Counted from the first letter of the stretch, positions 9,952 to 21,659 are shown. The stretch is DNA of 64,000 bases from Eonycteris spelaea (GCA_003508835.1 PUFA01000084.1:3100001-3164000); one strand, 5' to 3'. The notes: generated by a model from the sequence alone, not told the origin. Numbers and translations: made by a program.

Positions 9952-11556
9952 ATAGGAATACTGTATAATTATTGCTTGTGGTATTAGGTACACATGTATT
10001 GAAAATAAGATTTCTGTGAATTACCAAGGTCAGTCCGTTTCCAAGGACTCTCAGTTTTTGAATATAGACAAAGCACTGCTCATTACACTGAGTACTACCC
10101 TGAGGCTGAAGGAAGAAACACAGACCAAAAGAAATTCAAACTTACAAGGAATGTAGGCCTTTGGCTCGTTGGTAGTCACAGGTTCAGTTTTAAAATGCAG
10201 ATACCCCAGGTCGAATGATACTTTGCAAGCTAAACCACAGTAAAAATTATGAACTGTATCATTCACTAGCACATTAACCTATTTATAATGCAACATTTGT
10301 AGGAACCCAGCAAAAGATTGGATCTGACTCAGTATATTATTTCAGACACAATTGACTTCTTTCGTTCTTTAATTATCCTCGCCAATTTCCAGAATTAACC
10401 TAAACTTTAAATTATGTAGGTTTTCTCTTTTGAATTTGTGTTACAATTGTAGGCTTATCTAAATGTTAGATGGTAGGGGGTTTTGTTTGCTTTGTTTTGT
10501 TTTTTTCCTTTCTCTGAATAGAGATATTTGTTCCTAGTTATTATCATCATAATGACCTGCTAAAAAAATAATAATATTGGAGGTCAAGAGGGTCTCCAAC
10601 CAGGCTATTGTGGAACCCCTGATGCCAGAGTTAGATTGCCTGACCGAAAATCATATCTCAACATAACTGGCTACAATGACAAAAAGAGAGGGTGAGAAAG
10701 AAAGAAAGTCAGCGGGTGTGATAGGAAGGTTGCAGGCATTTATATCTAAATGCTCTCCAAATATACCATTTTGCTCCTAATGACACAGGATTAGGAGGGA
10801 ATATAATAAGGTTTTATCAAATATTCAAATAAATAGTCTGATCACCCCCTTTTCTCTTTTATATAGATTTAAGCATAATAAAGTTTAAGGATTAAGAAAG
10901 ACAAATTTAGTGAAAGGCTGGCTGGATGTCTTTTCTTTCTTTCTTTCTTTTTTTCTTCATCCTTCTCTGCTAATACAGCAATTAACCTTTTGAATAATCT
11001 CCTTTGCAATGCTGGTTTCACTATTTTTCTTTTACCCTTTGCTCACTGTTCTGATGCCAGAACATGACCAAACATCTTGACAAGGAATGAGAGGTTTCTG
11101 GAAATTCTACAAATTTATTTGAGACACACCGTGTCCATGTGAGGTGAGACAGCAATATCTGAGTGTGATACATGGGGACAATGAACATTTGCAAAAGGAT
11201 TCAGGGCTGGGACTCATAAGTACATGTTTTTCTCTCCCTTCTCTTCACTAGCCAAACTATCATCCTTCTTCTCTGTGGTACCACTTCAGGCCAAATACCC
11301 CATTTGATCTTCTGCAGCTTAGCTTCTCTTTACACCTGTAGCCTTCCTTTCTCTCCACCACTCAGTCCTTCTAGGTGTGTACTTCCTGGTTTTCCAACTC
11401 GCAGGCATCAAGGAACTGAGCTCACAGCCCTTCAAGAGGTAGAACAGCAATTTTCCAGTCATCCGTTTTAGCATTTAAAGTTAAATATTTCTTGCTCAGA
11501 CACAGCCTTATTACTTGATAATGGTAGGTCAAATAAATAACCTGTTCCTTCATTTT
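9952..11556. other. single-copy DNA with a short (TTTC)n tract
   Basis: No gene or named repeat is seen. A short TTTC-rich tract lies at 10,931-10,955. The minus-strand 73-codon frame at 10,051-10,272 has no recognisable domain. Confidence 0.4.
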
Positions 11557-11612
11557 ATATATATACACTTCGAACGCGCATGAGCGTGCACGTGCGTGCA
11601 CACATACACACA
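11557..11612. repeat. alternating purine-pyrimidine tract, Z-DNA prone
   Basis: TA repeats pass through GAACGCGCATGAGCGTGCAC and GTGCGTGCACACATACACAC. Almost every step alternates purine and pyrimidine, with six CpGs in about 35 bases. It probably arose as a degraded mixed TA/CG/CA microsatellite. Confidence 0.7.
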
Positions 11613-11619
11613 GCCATTA

Positions 11620-11745
11620 TATGTAAGGTATTCTGCTAGACACTATGGAGATTAGGAATGTGAATTAGATATGTTCCCTTTTCTCATAGTTATAATGTAG
11701 TAGTTTTGTTCACCATATGCATAAAAGTGATTGTTAGAGCCATGG
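11620..11745 (-). repeat. L2 LINE 3' relic, antisense
   Basis: TTCTGCTAGACACTATGGAG, GAATGTGAATTAGATATGTT and CCCTTTTCTCATAGTTATAA follow the antisense L2 3' end ('tgctaggcactggggataca...gaatgagacatagtccctgccctcatggagct'). Confidence 0.6.
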
Positions 11746-11814
11746 AGTGGCTAATGTCCTAGTGAGAGAGTAATACGAAAAGAGCAGAAGGCAGAGGTTA
11801 GAGCCACAGAGGTC

Positions 11815-12140
11815 AGTCCATGTTTAAAATGCAAAATGAGGGGGCAAAACCAAGAAGAGAGACAGATAAAAATTGGCTGCAGTGACAGAAAGAAGATGAC
11901 AATAATGTAGTGTCAGAGAGATCTGAGAAGAAGGGAGTGTCAAAAAGGAGATGGGCACAACAAAGTTTCAGTGAGGCTGAGAAAATCACAGCTGAGCAAA
12001 ACCTACTGCTTTTGTCTGTTAGGCAGATATGGCTGTCTTTGAGAAAGCTGATTTTTATGGATAGCGGGAATGCAACTGAATTGTACAGGATTGAACGAGT
12101 ATTTGGCAGAGGAAATAGACCTGACACGCAGATTCTTTAG
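11815..12140 (-). repeat. possible L2-type relic, antisense, strongly decayed
   Basis: The run GTTTCAGTGAGGCTGAGAAA, GGCTGTCTTTGAGAAAGCTG, ACAGGATTGAACGAGTATTT resembles the widespread purine-rich antisense text found upstream of L2 3' ends. Two opposing frames (104 codons minus, 76 codons plus) are by-products. I would not defend the class without a profile search. Confidence 0.35.
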
Positions 12141-12284
12141 AGACATTTAAAATTAAGGGGAAAATAGAGAAAAGGGGATGCTATGATAAAGTAATACGTG
12201 TGCTTTGCTGTGTGTGTGGTGTGGGTGGGTGGGAGGACCGTAGTATAAATATGATTTGAGGACAGGAGTGTGCTGTGTATATGA

Positions 12285-12361
12285 AAGAGTAAAAGGAAGG
12301 GATGGAAGTGGAGGGGGGAGAAAGGAGAGAAGGAGAAGGAGAGGAGGGAGAGGAGAAAGAA
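12285..12361. repeat. purine-rich GGA/GAA tract
   Basis: Almost pure G/A runs for about 75 bases. The 85-codon minus-strand frame here is a Ser/Phe/Leu-rich translation of the complementary pyrimidine tract. The mirror-like composition could form H-DNA. Confidence 0.85.
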
Positions 12362-12879
12362 TATAAAAGATGATGGAGTGGTTGATGGAACCAAATCCTG
12401 GAAGAAATAGAGGACTATGGACTGAAGTGAGGGAGATATTTACATATCTTTAATACTAACTTTGGAATGAAATGGAGAATTTTTTTTTTCCTTTTGAGAA
12501 AAAAGTTCATGAAAGAACAGTGCTATTTGATGAGAAGGCAATATAGCCAGCCAATGTGTGGCTATCCTGGAACTCCTCAGGTGACAGGTTTGAATCATTC
12601 CCTGAGTGTCTTGGGCTTGAGTACATACAGTGTTTGAAATCCCTATGATATGAATTCAATAGATAATCAACAACCACAACAAAAACAAAATAGGCAATCA
12701 TCAGATACATAGAAGATTAATGAATGGTTCTAAGGACCCTGTTGAAGTTCTAGAGTAAGAATTTTAGTCAAACAGTTGAGCACAGCATTTTTCCTGTTTC
12801 TCTCATAATGACAGGTAACCAATAGTTATATGCACATAGCCAGGAGGATGAGCAAATCTAGAGCTCTTGAGTCTTATTT

Positions 12880-13082
12880 AATAAATAGGTATTCTGAGTA
12901 CCTACAATATATTTCAGACACTACATTAGGCTCTGGTAAATACTGATTTTCTGATGGCAGCCATGTCAGATAACATTAGTCCTGTTTGATCAATAGGAAA
13001 CTTGCCCAGAGAGGTAGAGCAAATCACCTCAGATTACACAATTAACACACAACAGAGGCAGAATAGCATCAAATCTTGGACT
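12880..13082 (-). repeat. MIR SINE relic, antisense
   Basis: GAGTACCTACAATATATTTC (compare 'gcgcctactatgtgccagg'), AATAGGAAACTTGCCCAGAG, AGGTAGAGCAAATCACCTCA and CAACAGAGGCAGAATAGCAT are MIR read backwards. Its 5' head abuts the next MIR. Confidence 0.75.
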
Positions 13083-13084
13083 AT

Positions 13085-13285
13085 AGATCCTAATTACCGG
13101 GGTTTGAATCTCAATTTTCCTATGTAAATATGGACAAATTTTTCAATCTCTCAGAATCTTAGTTACTGTATCTGTAGGATAAAGCAAATGGCATTTCTTA
13201 CTTTATACAAGATTAAATGTTAATGCATGTAAATCACTTACAATAGTACTTAGCTACTAATACTATTATCATCATTATCCTGATT
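13085..13285 (+). repeat. MIR SINE relic, sense
   Basis: GGGGTTTGAATCTCAATTTT, TTCAATCTCTCAGAATCTTA, GTTACTGTATCTGTAGGATA and CTTACAATAGTACTTAGCTA follow the MIR order. Together with the preceding antisense copy it forms a head-to-head pair. Confidence 0.8.
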
Positions 13286-14734
13286 TCCCAAAGAAAATCA
13301 GTATTTTTTTTAACTTGGTCATACTTTTCCAAACTGTGTCTACAAACTGTAAATTACTTAAGGTTTTATTGGGCAAAAAAAGATACCATGGCTGTAAAAA
13401 CTTGGAAAATAGATATTAGATCACACTTATCTAGCATCTTTACTGCAAATGACTTAGAAGCTCTAATAGGTTAGTACATACCGGGAACTTCTAATAAGGG
13501 AGTATAACAAAAATTACTACTTATCTAAAATCTACTCAGAACTTATTTTTCCCTTCAAAACACCTATTGACATTTTGAGATTATTATTTTTATGTGGAAT
13601 ATACTTGAAAAAATATTGTTTTGCACTTTGGCTACTGAAGAGAACAATTTTGAAAAGACTGATCCATGCCTGGCACAGCTGAGTTTTAGGAAAGCAAGTC
13701 AGAGAAAGGGATTGATGAGTTTCTGAGGATTATTAGGGTTGGCAGAGTCAGGCTCACAAGGAGGCAGGAAGTAGATTCAAGAGATGATAAAGAGTAGGAG
13801 AAGGAGGTGAGAAGGTGGGTCAAGGGATAAAACTATAGTATCAAGACCTTGAAGCTACACCACTATGTGAGGTATTGCATGTCTCTCAATTTTAAAGGAG
13901 ATAAAAGTTACTGCATTTCAAAAGACCACGAAGATATGAGATTAAAGTTTTGGATGGTTCATCATAAGGATTCTGATACATATGTACACCTATTGTGATA
14001 TACTTTTGTAAAAGTAGAATTAAAGAAGAAAGAAGAGAGAGAGAGGAAATGAGGGGTCTGGTTTGTACAAACTTAACTAAAAACAAAAACAGCATTTGAA
14101 TGTTGTAATTATAATCAAGATATAATAAAACATCTTCCTCTTGTTTTGTAGCTTTTCCTTTAAGCAGTTGCTTTCTTTTTTTTTCATTCTAAGATCAATT
14201 TTTAAATTGAAGAACTGTGTTTAAAAGCATTCAGTGTCAAGAATCAAAATAAATTATTTTGTATAACACTGATGCAAAATGAAGATGCTGATAGTTATGT
14301 GGAGAGTTTAGAATATTGATACTGAAATCAAAATATTCTCAATTATCTGAGATTATTTTAGCAAATAAGGGATGAAACTGAAAGTTACATTGGTTTTATG
14401 ATTAATCTACTATAAACACAGAAAGGGTGTGAGAGGCAGAGACAAACAAGACAACTATATATTTCTTAATCATCAAAAACTACACCTACTTTAAAACCTT
14501 TAGGAATGTCTTTATGAATGAGATAGTCAGCTTTGCCTAATTTTGATAGATATGCCTATTAACCAAATCTACCATGAACATATTTTGTAGGAAAGTAAAT
14601 AATCAAGCATGGGCATAATTTACAAAAACCATAGAATTTAGAAATGACAGATGTTTATTAAAGTATGTCGAAAGTTAGCCATAATTACCATGCCTTTCTT
14701 TCCTTCCATAATCTATGTATTTTATACCAGCACT
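13286..14734. other. single-copy AT-rich DNA, no gene seen
   Basis: No repeat or exon was recognised. A 67-codon minus-strand frame at 13,892-14,095 has no recognisable domain. Confidence 0.4.
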
Positions 14735-14890
14735 GGACCAAACCTCGGCTGGACACTGAACATCGAACAATGAATAAGACATAGCTCTTGCTTTTAAGAA
14801 ACTCAAAATCCAATGGGAATTTAATCTGATATAATTCTCTCTACATTTATTGAATGACTGCAATGCATCAGGCAATGTTCTAGGAATCTG
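14735..14890 (-). repeat. L2 LINE 3' relic, antisense
   Basis: ATCGAACAATGAATAAGACA, AGCTCTTGCTTTTAAGAAAC and TCAAAATCCAATGGGAATTT match antisense L2 ('acaatgaataagacatggtccctgccctcaaggagctcacaatctagtggg'). A second 3'-end-like text follows (ATTTATTGAATGACTGCAAT, CAGGCAATGTTCTAGG). Confidence 0.7.
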
Positions 14891-16769
14891 ATATACTAGT
14901 TACTAGCATTTATTATCAAATATTAGGAAGGTTAAAATTGAGGTATCAAAGGCTAAGGACACTAGAGAACAAATGCCTAAAATGAACCTTGGGAAGTCAG
15001 AATACTTTCAGAGTTGCAAAAAGGGTATAAATAAGAATACAGCAATGTCAAAGAGGAAGATATATTTTGGAAATTTCAGGTGATTCTGTGAACCTGGAAC
15101 AAAAAAGGTATGGTAGGAAGTGACAGGATATGAAGCTAAAGCAGTGAGAATGAAGGGCTAAGGGCTGACATGGATTGGGAACTAGCCAAAGCACAGTATG
15201 TTTAGGGAAGAAGGGTAAGTAAGAATTAACTGAATTCCAAATGAGTCAAAAGGATGCGGAAAGGCTGAGGGGAAGGGAAGTGCACAGAGAACTACTTGAG
15301 AAAAGATGGGCTGTAGGAAAAGGATGGTTATGTAAGTGTAGATTAATTTGCGGAATGGAGGGCCTAGTTCAGACACATAGGAGAAATGGATACATTTGAA
15401 GGTCAGAAACTATGACAGAGATAGGCCTTGAAATCCACAGAGTAGACATTTTACTTCACAAAGTGATCACAAGGGCCAGTGTCATGAGAAGAGGTAGGAT
15501 GGTCCTAAAGTGGTGGACTCTATGAACTACTGAGAGTCTTACTTCATGAGAGCAGGAAGCGTCAGGTAAGAACCTAACTGGCACTGAAAAAGTTGAAAGA
15601 TCAGATATAATTCAAGTTATCTGCTGAAATAATTCCCTAGGGCAAGCCCAAATAAATCCCAAGGACTGATGCTATTCTTTAAATAACGTTAACATTGGCT
15701 TGTGTCAGTTAGAGAAATTAATGAGCAATTAAGGTGTCCACTCTCAAACAATTGGTTATTTATGATAATTAGTGTGCTGTGCACTGTGATGTACCAATAT
15801 AGTGAATTTTTAGCACTAAATTATTCTGCCATCAGTAGCCAATGAGAGAAATTTTCCACCATAAATGTGTCATCTGGAAAAAAGTATTTATTTCTTTCTC
15901 CAATCATTATTAGCAAGTGTTCTAACTCAGGCATGAAAATATATCTTCTATTGGCCTAAGATGGATAACTATTTATTCTTATTGCATAGAAATAAACTTT
16001 TGATATTATATGCTTTTTAAATAATAGAAAAGGGCTGAATTATCCTTTTTTCCACCCTCAAATAAATGTGAGCCAATTAAAAACATTTAATATATAATAT
16101 AATATGTTATAATATAATACTATGTATCTAGTATATAATGTATTTTTACAAGACTGAGATAACATTCAAATAACTTACTTTCCAGCATCAGGTTTACACA
16201 GACATATAAGTAAATAAAGTTTATTTCTATAAACTAAAAAGGAAATAGCTACCCATGGTTCTGAGTTAGGCTTCTGCTTATGATCTAGCCATTTCTCAGC
16301 AGGTGAAGCCCTTGCTAACCAACAGAAAAACTTCATAATATTGTCAGTAATCCAGTTGTTTTCAATATTTGTCTCAGAGAGAGATAATTATGAGACTAGA
16401 TCTTGTATAGTGTGCCTCCCAGTGACTAATCTGAGTTATGGTACCCATCGTTGTATAAGGACTACATAATGAAACTACAGAAATTTCTGATATCAGTCCT
16501 TAGAACGTGAGAAGGGTACAGAAAGGTGTGCCTTATAGATATACTATACAAAAAATCAAATGGCTTACTTTGTCTGAACAACAACAACAACAAAAGAACA
16601 TTTGTTAATATTTATATAGTGGAGCAAAAAAAAATCATGCTGCAATACTTTAAGAAACATTTTCGGAAATTAACATTATAAAAAATGCATAGGACTAACA
16701 GGAAGGTACTATGTGCATGTTCGTTCGATTATTAGAAGATTAGACAGACAAAGCTTAGATGCCATCTTA
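14891..16769. other. mostly single-copy DNA, possible faint L2 traces
   Basis: Purine-rich text at 15,090-15,560 vaguely resembles upstream antisense L2, but not well enough to call. A short AT-only tract lies at about 16,089-16,139 and a (CAA)n tract at about 16,580-16,596. No exon is supported. Confidence 0.35.
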
Positions 16770-16905
16770 GCCCTGACATTCATTCATTTACACAATGATT
16801 TTCTTATATTCTGAACTTTGATTATATATTAGTCATACATATATTCCAGGGGTAGAAAAAATAATGTTTGGGTATTTAGTCCCTATCATAAAACTCACTC
16901 AACTC
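16770..16905 (-). repeat. L2 LINE 3' relic, antisense
   Basis: CCTGACATTCATTCATTTAC, CATATATTCCAGGGGTAGAA and TTAGTCCCTATCATAAAACT follow the antisense L2 3' end (tail, 'ctggggatacaa', 'tccctgccctcaaggagct'). Confidence 0.55.
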
Positions 16906-18160
16906 TAGTTCAAGTAAAAAGGCCCCTGTAGCACGTAGGAGAAGAAGTGTGTTAGCTATTTGTTCCAGTTATGTTAAATATGAGTGAGCATTGGTGTGTG
17001 TCCTTAGTGCCTAGAAATTTAGGCCAGTTTAAAGAAACAACGGAAAAGTAGCCTGTAACTATTCTGCTGGCCTTTCTGATCAGTCTCTTGCTTCTTTGCC
17101 CAGCAGAAGAGGGAATTAGGATAAGTCTCTTTAGAAAATGGGAATGGAAGGGAACACAGAAATTTAATATCTGCATAATTAGGCTAGGCTGCCTTGGTCT
17201 CACTGCAAAATATTAGAAAGTCAGCAATAATTAATTAGTTAGGAGATTCCACAAATTCTTTTCGTCGTCAAACATTTTCATAAAAGGGTCCTACATAATA
17301 TATCTTGAGAGATAAAAATTGGTTCTTTGTTCTTTTTGCTCTCTCCCTCCACTCTGGGGAAATCCTGTCTGCAGGGTGGTAGGTGTATACTTGTCTAACC
17401 TATTTCAATGGCAGGAGACCACAGAAACTTGATTTCAGATGAGATAAGAAATCCTGGAATGGCCACTCCAAGACTGCAGGGAGCTGATTTCTTTTCTCAG
17501 TCATCTGCGTATTGGCTGAGTTTTAAAAGCTTCTGAGAACATTATGGCTAATGCTCAGTACACCAGTATTTTTAAGACTTAGGAACATATGAAGTTATTT
17601 GCTTTTTAAGATTTCTTAGGGACTAAGAGATAATATTAAAATAAAATGATTTCATTACGAAACTCCATGACTTGCTAAACTTGTTTTGTATCCTATACGA
17701 AAATCAATAAGGGAGCAAAAACTATTTTCAATATCAAAAAAATAGAAAGGTGTGACAGTTCTGAAACCTAATAAAGGCTTTGTGAGAGCCATAAACAGCT
17801 TTGTTTATTTGAACCTAGAAAATTCTTCAAGGAACCAGAGTTTGTTTAGGATTTTATTCCTGAGTTTATTTAAGATGCTTAGTTTCTGCATTTATCATTG
17901 TGAATTACATTTTCCTCTTACAGACAGTAGAAAGGCTCTATTTTCAATTCCATTGAGGACTGTGCTAATATGGAGAACTCTGTTAAAAATATCACATAAA
18001 ATAAACACCTATTTCTGTACATTTTCTCTGGTATTAATAAAGACAATGAAAGCTCAAAAAAAATGTATTTTCCCTCTCTTAGAGTTACTCTTCTGTAGAT
18101 GGTGTGGGCTTGCTTTTGGTCATCTTAGAATGTATTAAAAAATATGCCTTCACTATTACC
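16906..18160. other. single-copy DNA upstream of the splice-site cluster
   Basis: No repeat was recognised. A plus-strand frame of 128 codons at 17,752-18,138 opens at GTG, has no domain I know, and is Phe/Leu/Ile/Ser-rich as expected of AT-rich DNA, so it is not called a gene. The pyrimidine content rises towards 18.18 kb. Confidence 0.4.
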
Positions 18161-18177
18161 CTTTCTTATTTATGGTT

Positions 18178-18216
18178 TTAATTTTTTCTTTTTCTCTTTC
18201 TTTCCTCCAGGTAAGT
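18178..18216 (+). promoter_or_regulatory. recursive splice site (ratchet point), candidate
   Basis: The tract 18,182-18,208 is 27 pyrimidines without a single purine. It is followed by AG at 18,209-18,210 and, with no gap, GTAAGT at 18,211-18,216. This is the juxtaposed acceptor-donor (YAG|GTRAGT) that defines recursive splice sites in long introns of flies and vertebrates. A branchpoint-like TTAAT lies at 18,178-18,182, its A about 29 bases before the acceptor. The 9-mer CAG|GTAAGT directly behind such a tract is very unlikely by chance in 64 kb. If real, the upstream exon is first joined to 18,211, which recreates a donor, and the remaining intron is then removed. In vertebrates such sites are known in very long introns of neuronal genes, so the host gene would run on the plus strand. 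Confidence 0.6.
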
Positions 18217-18259
18217 CCTGCCACTTTTTAAATCTTACAGAATGTCCTTTAGAAAAACG
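18211..18259 (+). other. candidate RS-exon (49 nt) with downstream donor
   Basis: Starting at the recursive acceptor, a second GTAAGT donor sits at 18,260-18,265 after AAAAACG, so a 49-nt exon is defined. Vertebrate recursive sites characteristically carry such an RS-exon, whose donor competes with the recreated one. 49 is not a multiple of three and the exon contains in-frame stops in some phases, so inclusion would probably trigger decay. A second acceptor, TCTTACAG, at 18,233-18,240 could give a 19-nt micro-exon instead. TACTAAT followed by TTTTCCAG lies just downstream (18,277-18,294). It could also be an ordinary cryptic exon. Confidence 0.5.
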
Positions 18260-18300
18260 GTAAGTCTCTCCTGTAATACTAATTCATTTTCCAGGTTGCA

Positions 18301-19479
18301 AAGAGATTGTCTTATTTTTCTTTTAAGCTACATTTGATATCAGACCATTTCTTGGCTTTTATCCATTAGCACTAAAAAGTACTTGGCAGAAGTGGGGTGG
18401 CAGTTTTCTGTTTGATACTTCGATGAATCATTGCTGCTTTGGGTTTTCAGAATGTCATTCTTAAGACTTCCTAAAAATTAAGAGTCGGATAGTGTGCTAT
18501 ATACTAGAGAGGCTGTTCAACTTCCCATAGTTATTGAACTTTAGGTGATCAGAAATTAGGTGGTCCATGATTGGCTTGCATTTTTGAGCATCAGATTTTA
18601 GAACTCAGTAGGTAAATATTATTCCAGTGATGTTAGATAATAAAATCTTATCTTAAAACATTGTCCACGAAAGCTACTGAAGAAAATGTGAAAAGTGACA
18701 GTGAAAATGAGAAGCAAATATTCACAAAACCTTGCTGTTTTGTTAGTGTTTCAGAAGGAAGCAGTCTTCATCTGCTGGAATTAGCTTCGTGGTCCATTAA
18801 AAGAAGCACAAATTTAGCTTTGAATATTACAGTCCTTCATATTCAGAAATGACGCAAATTGCAAGGAATTTTGATTCATAGTCCTTAAGATGAGAGAGTG
18901 TATAACAAGCTGAAATTATGACTTCTTAGTGTTGTCAGCTATTTTATTTTGTGTCCTTGGTTTCGTTACTGTGTTGTACATAATTATACTAGAATCAGAT
19001 TCTATGCTGTTCTAGAGGACCATTTCAAAAACTTTTCTGAGGAGGTTGAACATGCATTTAATGGCATGAAAACAAAATAGCAAGGACAAAAAAAAAACAT
19101 ATTAGTTGAAATCATGAAAATAGTGTAAGAAATTTTCAATTCTCAAGTGTTTAGCTAGAATTTCCATTAAAAAAAAAGCATGAAAAAAGAAAACCTTAAC
19201 ATTTAGATACTAAAACATGGCATTTATATTACATGTTATTATGTTATTAAGTCACACATATTTTATAATAATTGCTCCCAATAACGCAATTAAGAAAATT
19301 CAACAATGTATATGTGGATTTCTCTGAATGCAACTCTAAAGTAACTTTGAATAGGAAACTCATGAATTAACTGGAATGTGTGTTCTATTAGATCTCTTGA
19401 ATTCTTATGCAGTTGCCTTGCTTATACCCACCACAAGATCATCTCTTTCCCATATGTTTTTCTTCCAGTGTCATTTAGA
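18301..19479. other. single-copy DNA, no gene seen
   Basis: A 63-codon plus-strand frame (18,661-18,852) and several A-runs are present. Nothing is recognisable. Confidence 0.4.
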
Positions 19480-19925
19480 TATTTTTCCATTTCAAGTAAC
19501 AAAACTCGATGCAAACTGGTTCAGCAAAAAGGGAATTTATGGGGTCACGTAACTAAAAATCTAGGGATAGAATGGGCTTCAGGCACAGCTTTACCCAAAT
19601 GCTCGAAGAACTCATCAGGACCTCTTTGTTACTTTGTCTCAGCCTCTCAAATGTGTTACTTCTGGCCTGGCCTCTTGGTTTCCAAAATTCAGTTTCAAAT
19701 CTCATGAGAAAATAAAAAAGAGAGTCACTTTGATAGTCTTCCTAGCCAGAGACCCATGCAGCTCATTGACATTGATTTTTTCATGAACTTTTCTGCAAGG
19801 GAACTGTATTGAATTAGTTGACTTAGATCTAAGTTACATACTTTATTTCTGGTACCATGGGTAGACAGAGCCCACTCAAACCGAGACAAAATGGAGAATG
19901 GGTGAATTCTCAAATTGCTGGTACA
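19480..19925 (+). repeat. old mammalian interspersed repeat, class not assigned
   Basis: CGATGCAAACTGGTTCAGCA, AAAAGGGAATTTATGGGGTC, ACGTAACTAAAAATCTAGGG and GGCTTCAGGCACAGCTTTAC match a common dispersed sequence I recall from many mammalian genomes ('caaactggcttaagcaaaaagggaatttattggctcatgtaactgaaaagtcc...ggcttcaggcacagct'). Its far end (CCCACTCAAACCGAGACAAA, GAGAATGGGTGAATTCTCAA) also fits. I cannot say from memory whether it is an L1 3' subfamily tail or an LTR. Frames of 109 and 62 codons inside it are by-products. Confidence 0.5.
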
Positions 19926-19949
19926 TATCTATCTTCTCGTCTTCATTAC

Positions 19950-19992
19950 TATATATGTGTGTGTGTGTACACACACGCACACACACACACAG
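19950..19992. repeat. (TG)n(CA)n palindromic microsatellite
   Basis: A TG run flips into a CA run around GTGTGTACACACAC, with one CGCA interruption. It is self-complementary and hairpin-prone. Confidence 0.9.
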
Positions 19993-21659
19993 AACTTGAC
20001 TAATAGAACTTGACCAGTTCTACCCATTAAAACTGGCCACTAACATGGCCCAAAAGTAGGATATACAAGGTAGTGAGATGAGAAGCTGTGGCAGCTTCTA
20101 GTATTTTTTTCTGTTTGATCCAAAATACTTGAGTCAACAATCCTGGGATGAGAAATGGTGGATAGAAGCATCATGTTTTAATCATTTTCACTTCTCTCTT
20201 CTGCCTTTCTTTGTATGCTTTGTACGTTCACTAAGTATGAGAAAACAATGTTGAGACTTTTTTGTACCTCTGATTTCATTCTTGTTTTAAAGATCAAGTC
20301 ATTAAATATGAGAACATTATTCATGGCAATAGAGTGTCTAGAGTTGGTTTGTTTCATATAGGAAAGCTAACTTAAAAGAATCGATTTCTTCTGGGCACAT
20401 ACCAGTTATTAACCCATGAATTGTCTACTTTAAGATCCTTAAATAATTATTACTTTCCTTTCCCTACCTGTACTAACAGTTTGCTTGGAAGAACTATAGA
20501 TTGACGGAAATTGGTCTTTCAAAGGAAAGGAGAGATTTAACATTTTGTGTTTCTTTGGAATCCTGTGGAGTTTACAGACTGTGGTTAGCACCCCTGGAGT
20601 TGTGCAGCACCACAACTTGGAGCCAGTGATCAGGACTCCAGAATTTAATCCTAAAGTGCTCAGGTTACCATTAGAAAGAAATATTGTTGTTTCTTTTAAA
20701 ATGTAAATTACCATTTCTTAGAGAGTTAAGCTGTAAACAAATTTCTGAAAATGTTATAGGCCTTATTAGAAAACAGACTCTCTAGATGTTTGCAGTCTTG
20801 ACATTTTTCTATCATCGTCTAACATCATTAACCCAGAGGAAGCCAAAGTACTCAGTTCAGTAAAGCACTAAATAGTCAAGTACTTTCTGAAAGACCATTT
20901 ATTCTTTAGATCTAGATTATGCAATTTTTAATCTTTGTTTTTCTATTTTAAAAATTCTACGTGTCTTTTGAATGTAGAAAAATTATACTAAGAGTAATAA
21001 TGTAACTATTAGATGAATAAGGTTAAAGTTGAGTAATTGCATTAATATATTCTCCATGAAAGTTGTTACACAATGTGTCTTTGAAAAGATAACTTTGTAA
21101 GACAAAAATATGTTTTATAATTTCTAATTAGATATAGGATTATTAAAATATATCAGTGATAAAGATTTTGCTTGAAAACTATTCATCTTTCCATTCCCCA
21201 AACCACCCTAAACCAAGTTTTGCACATAGTAGATTCTCTGAATTCTTAATTGGCAAATGTAGCAATAAAGAATGAATGGATAATTGAATGATTTTTGGTT
21301 ACTATATTTTCATATAGTAATGTAAAATATGAGAACATTTGAAACATACGTAATAAAAAAACACGTGTTTTACTAATCATAAAATGATAACTTATATTTA
21401 AATTATGAGATTCAGCAATAATTCTTTTTGAAAAACATAATTTAAAATATAAGGAGAATAAAGTTACAGAACAGCTATAAAGTAGTTGACAACATTAAAA
21501 GCAGCTATGAAAAATCAGAGATCTAAAGCTAATTAGACACATGTCTTTTGCTTTTTAAAGCCTTGTATTGGCTACAAGCACACAGCCTTCTCTGGTGTCA
21601 AGTGATTATTTGCCTGTTGTTCATCTCACTTTCAGTTTCTAGATTTATCTATAAGAATT
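19993..21659. other. single-copy AT-rich DNA, no gene seen
   Basis: A 91-codon minus-strand frame at 20,439-20,714 has no recognisable domain. No repeats were recognised. Confidence 0.4.

Noticed and set aside
11813..12394. Opposing frames of 104, 76 and 85 codons
   Set aside because: They lie in decayed repeat text and a purine/pyrimidine-biased tract that keeps several frames open at once.
17752..18138. 128-codon plus-strand frame just upstream of the splice cluster
   Set aside because: It opens at GTG, which is not a normal nuclear start, and its composition is that of AT-rich noise. It was considered as an exon of the host gene, but no acceptor/donor pair frames it convincingly.
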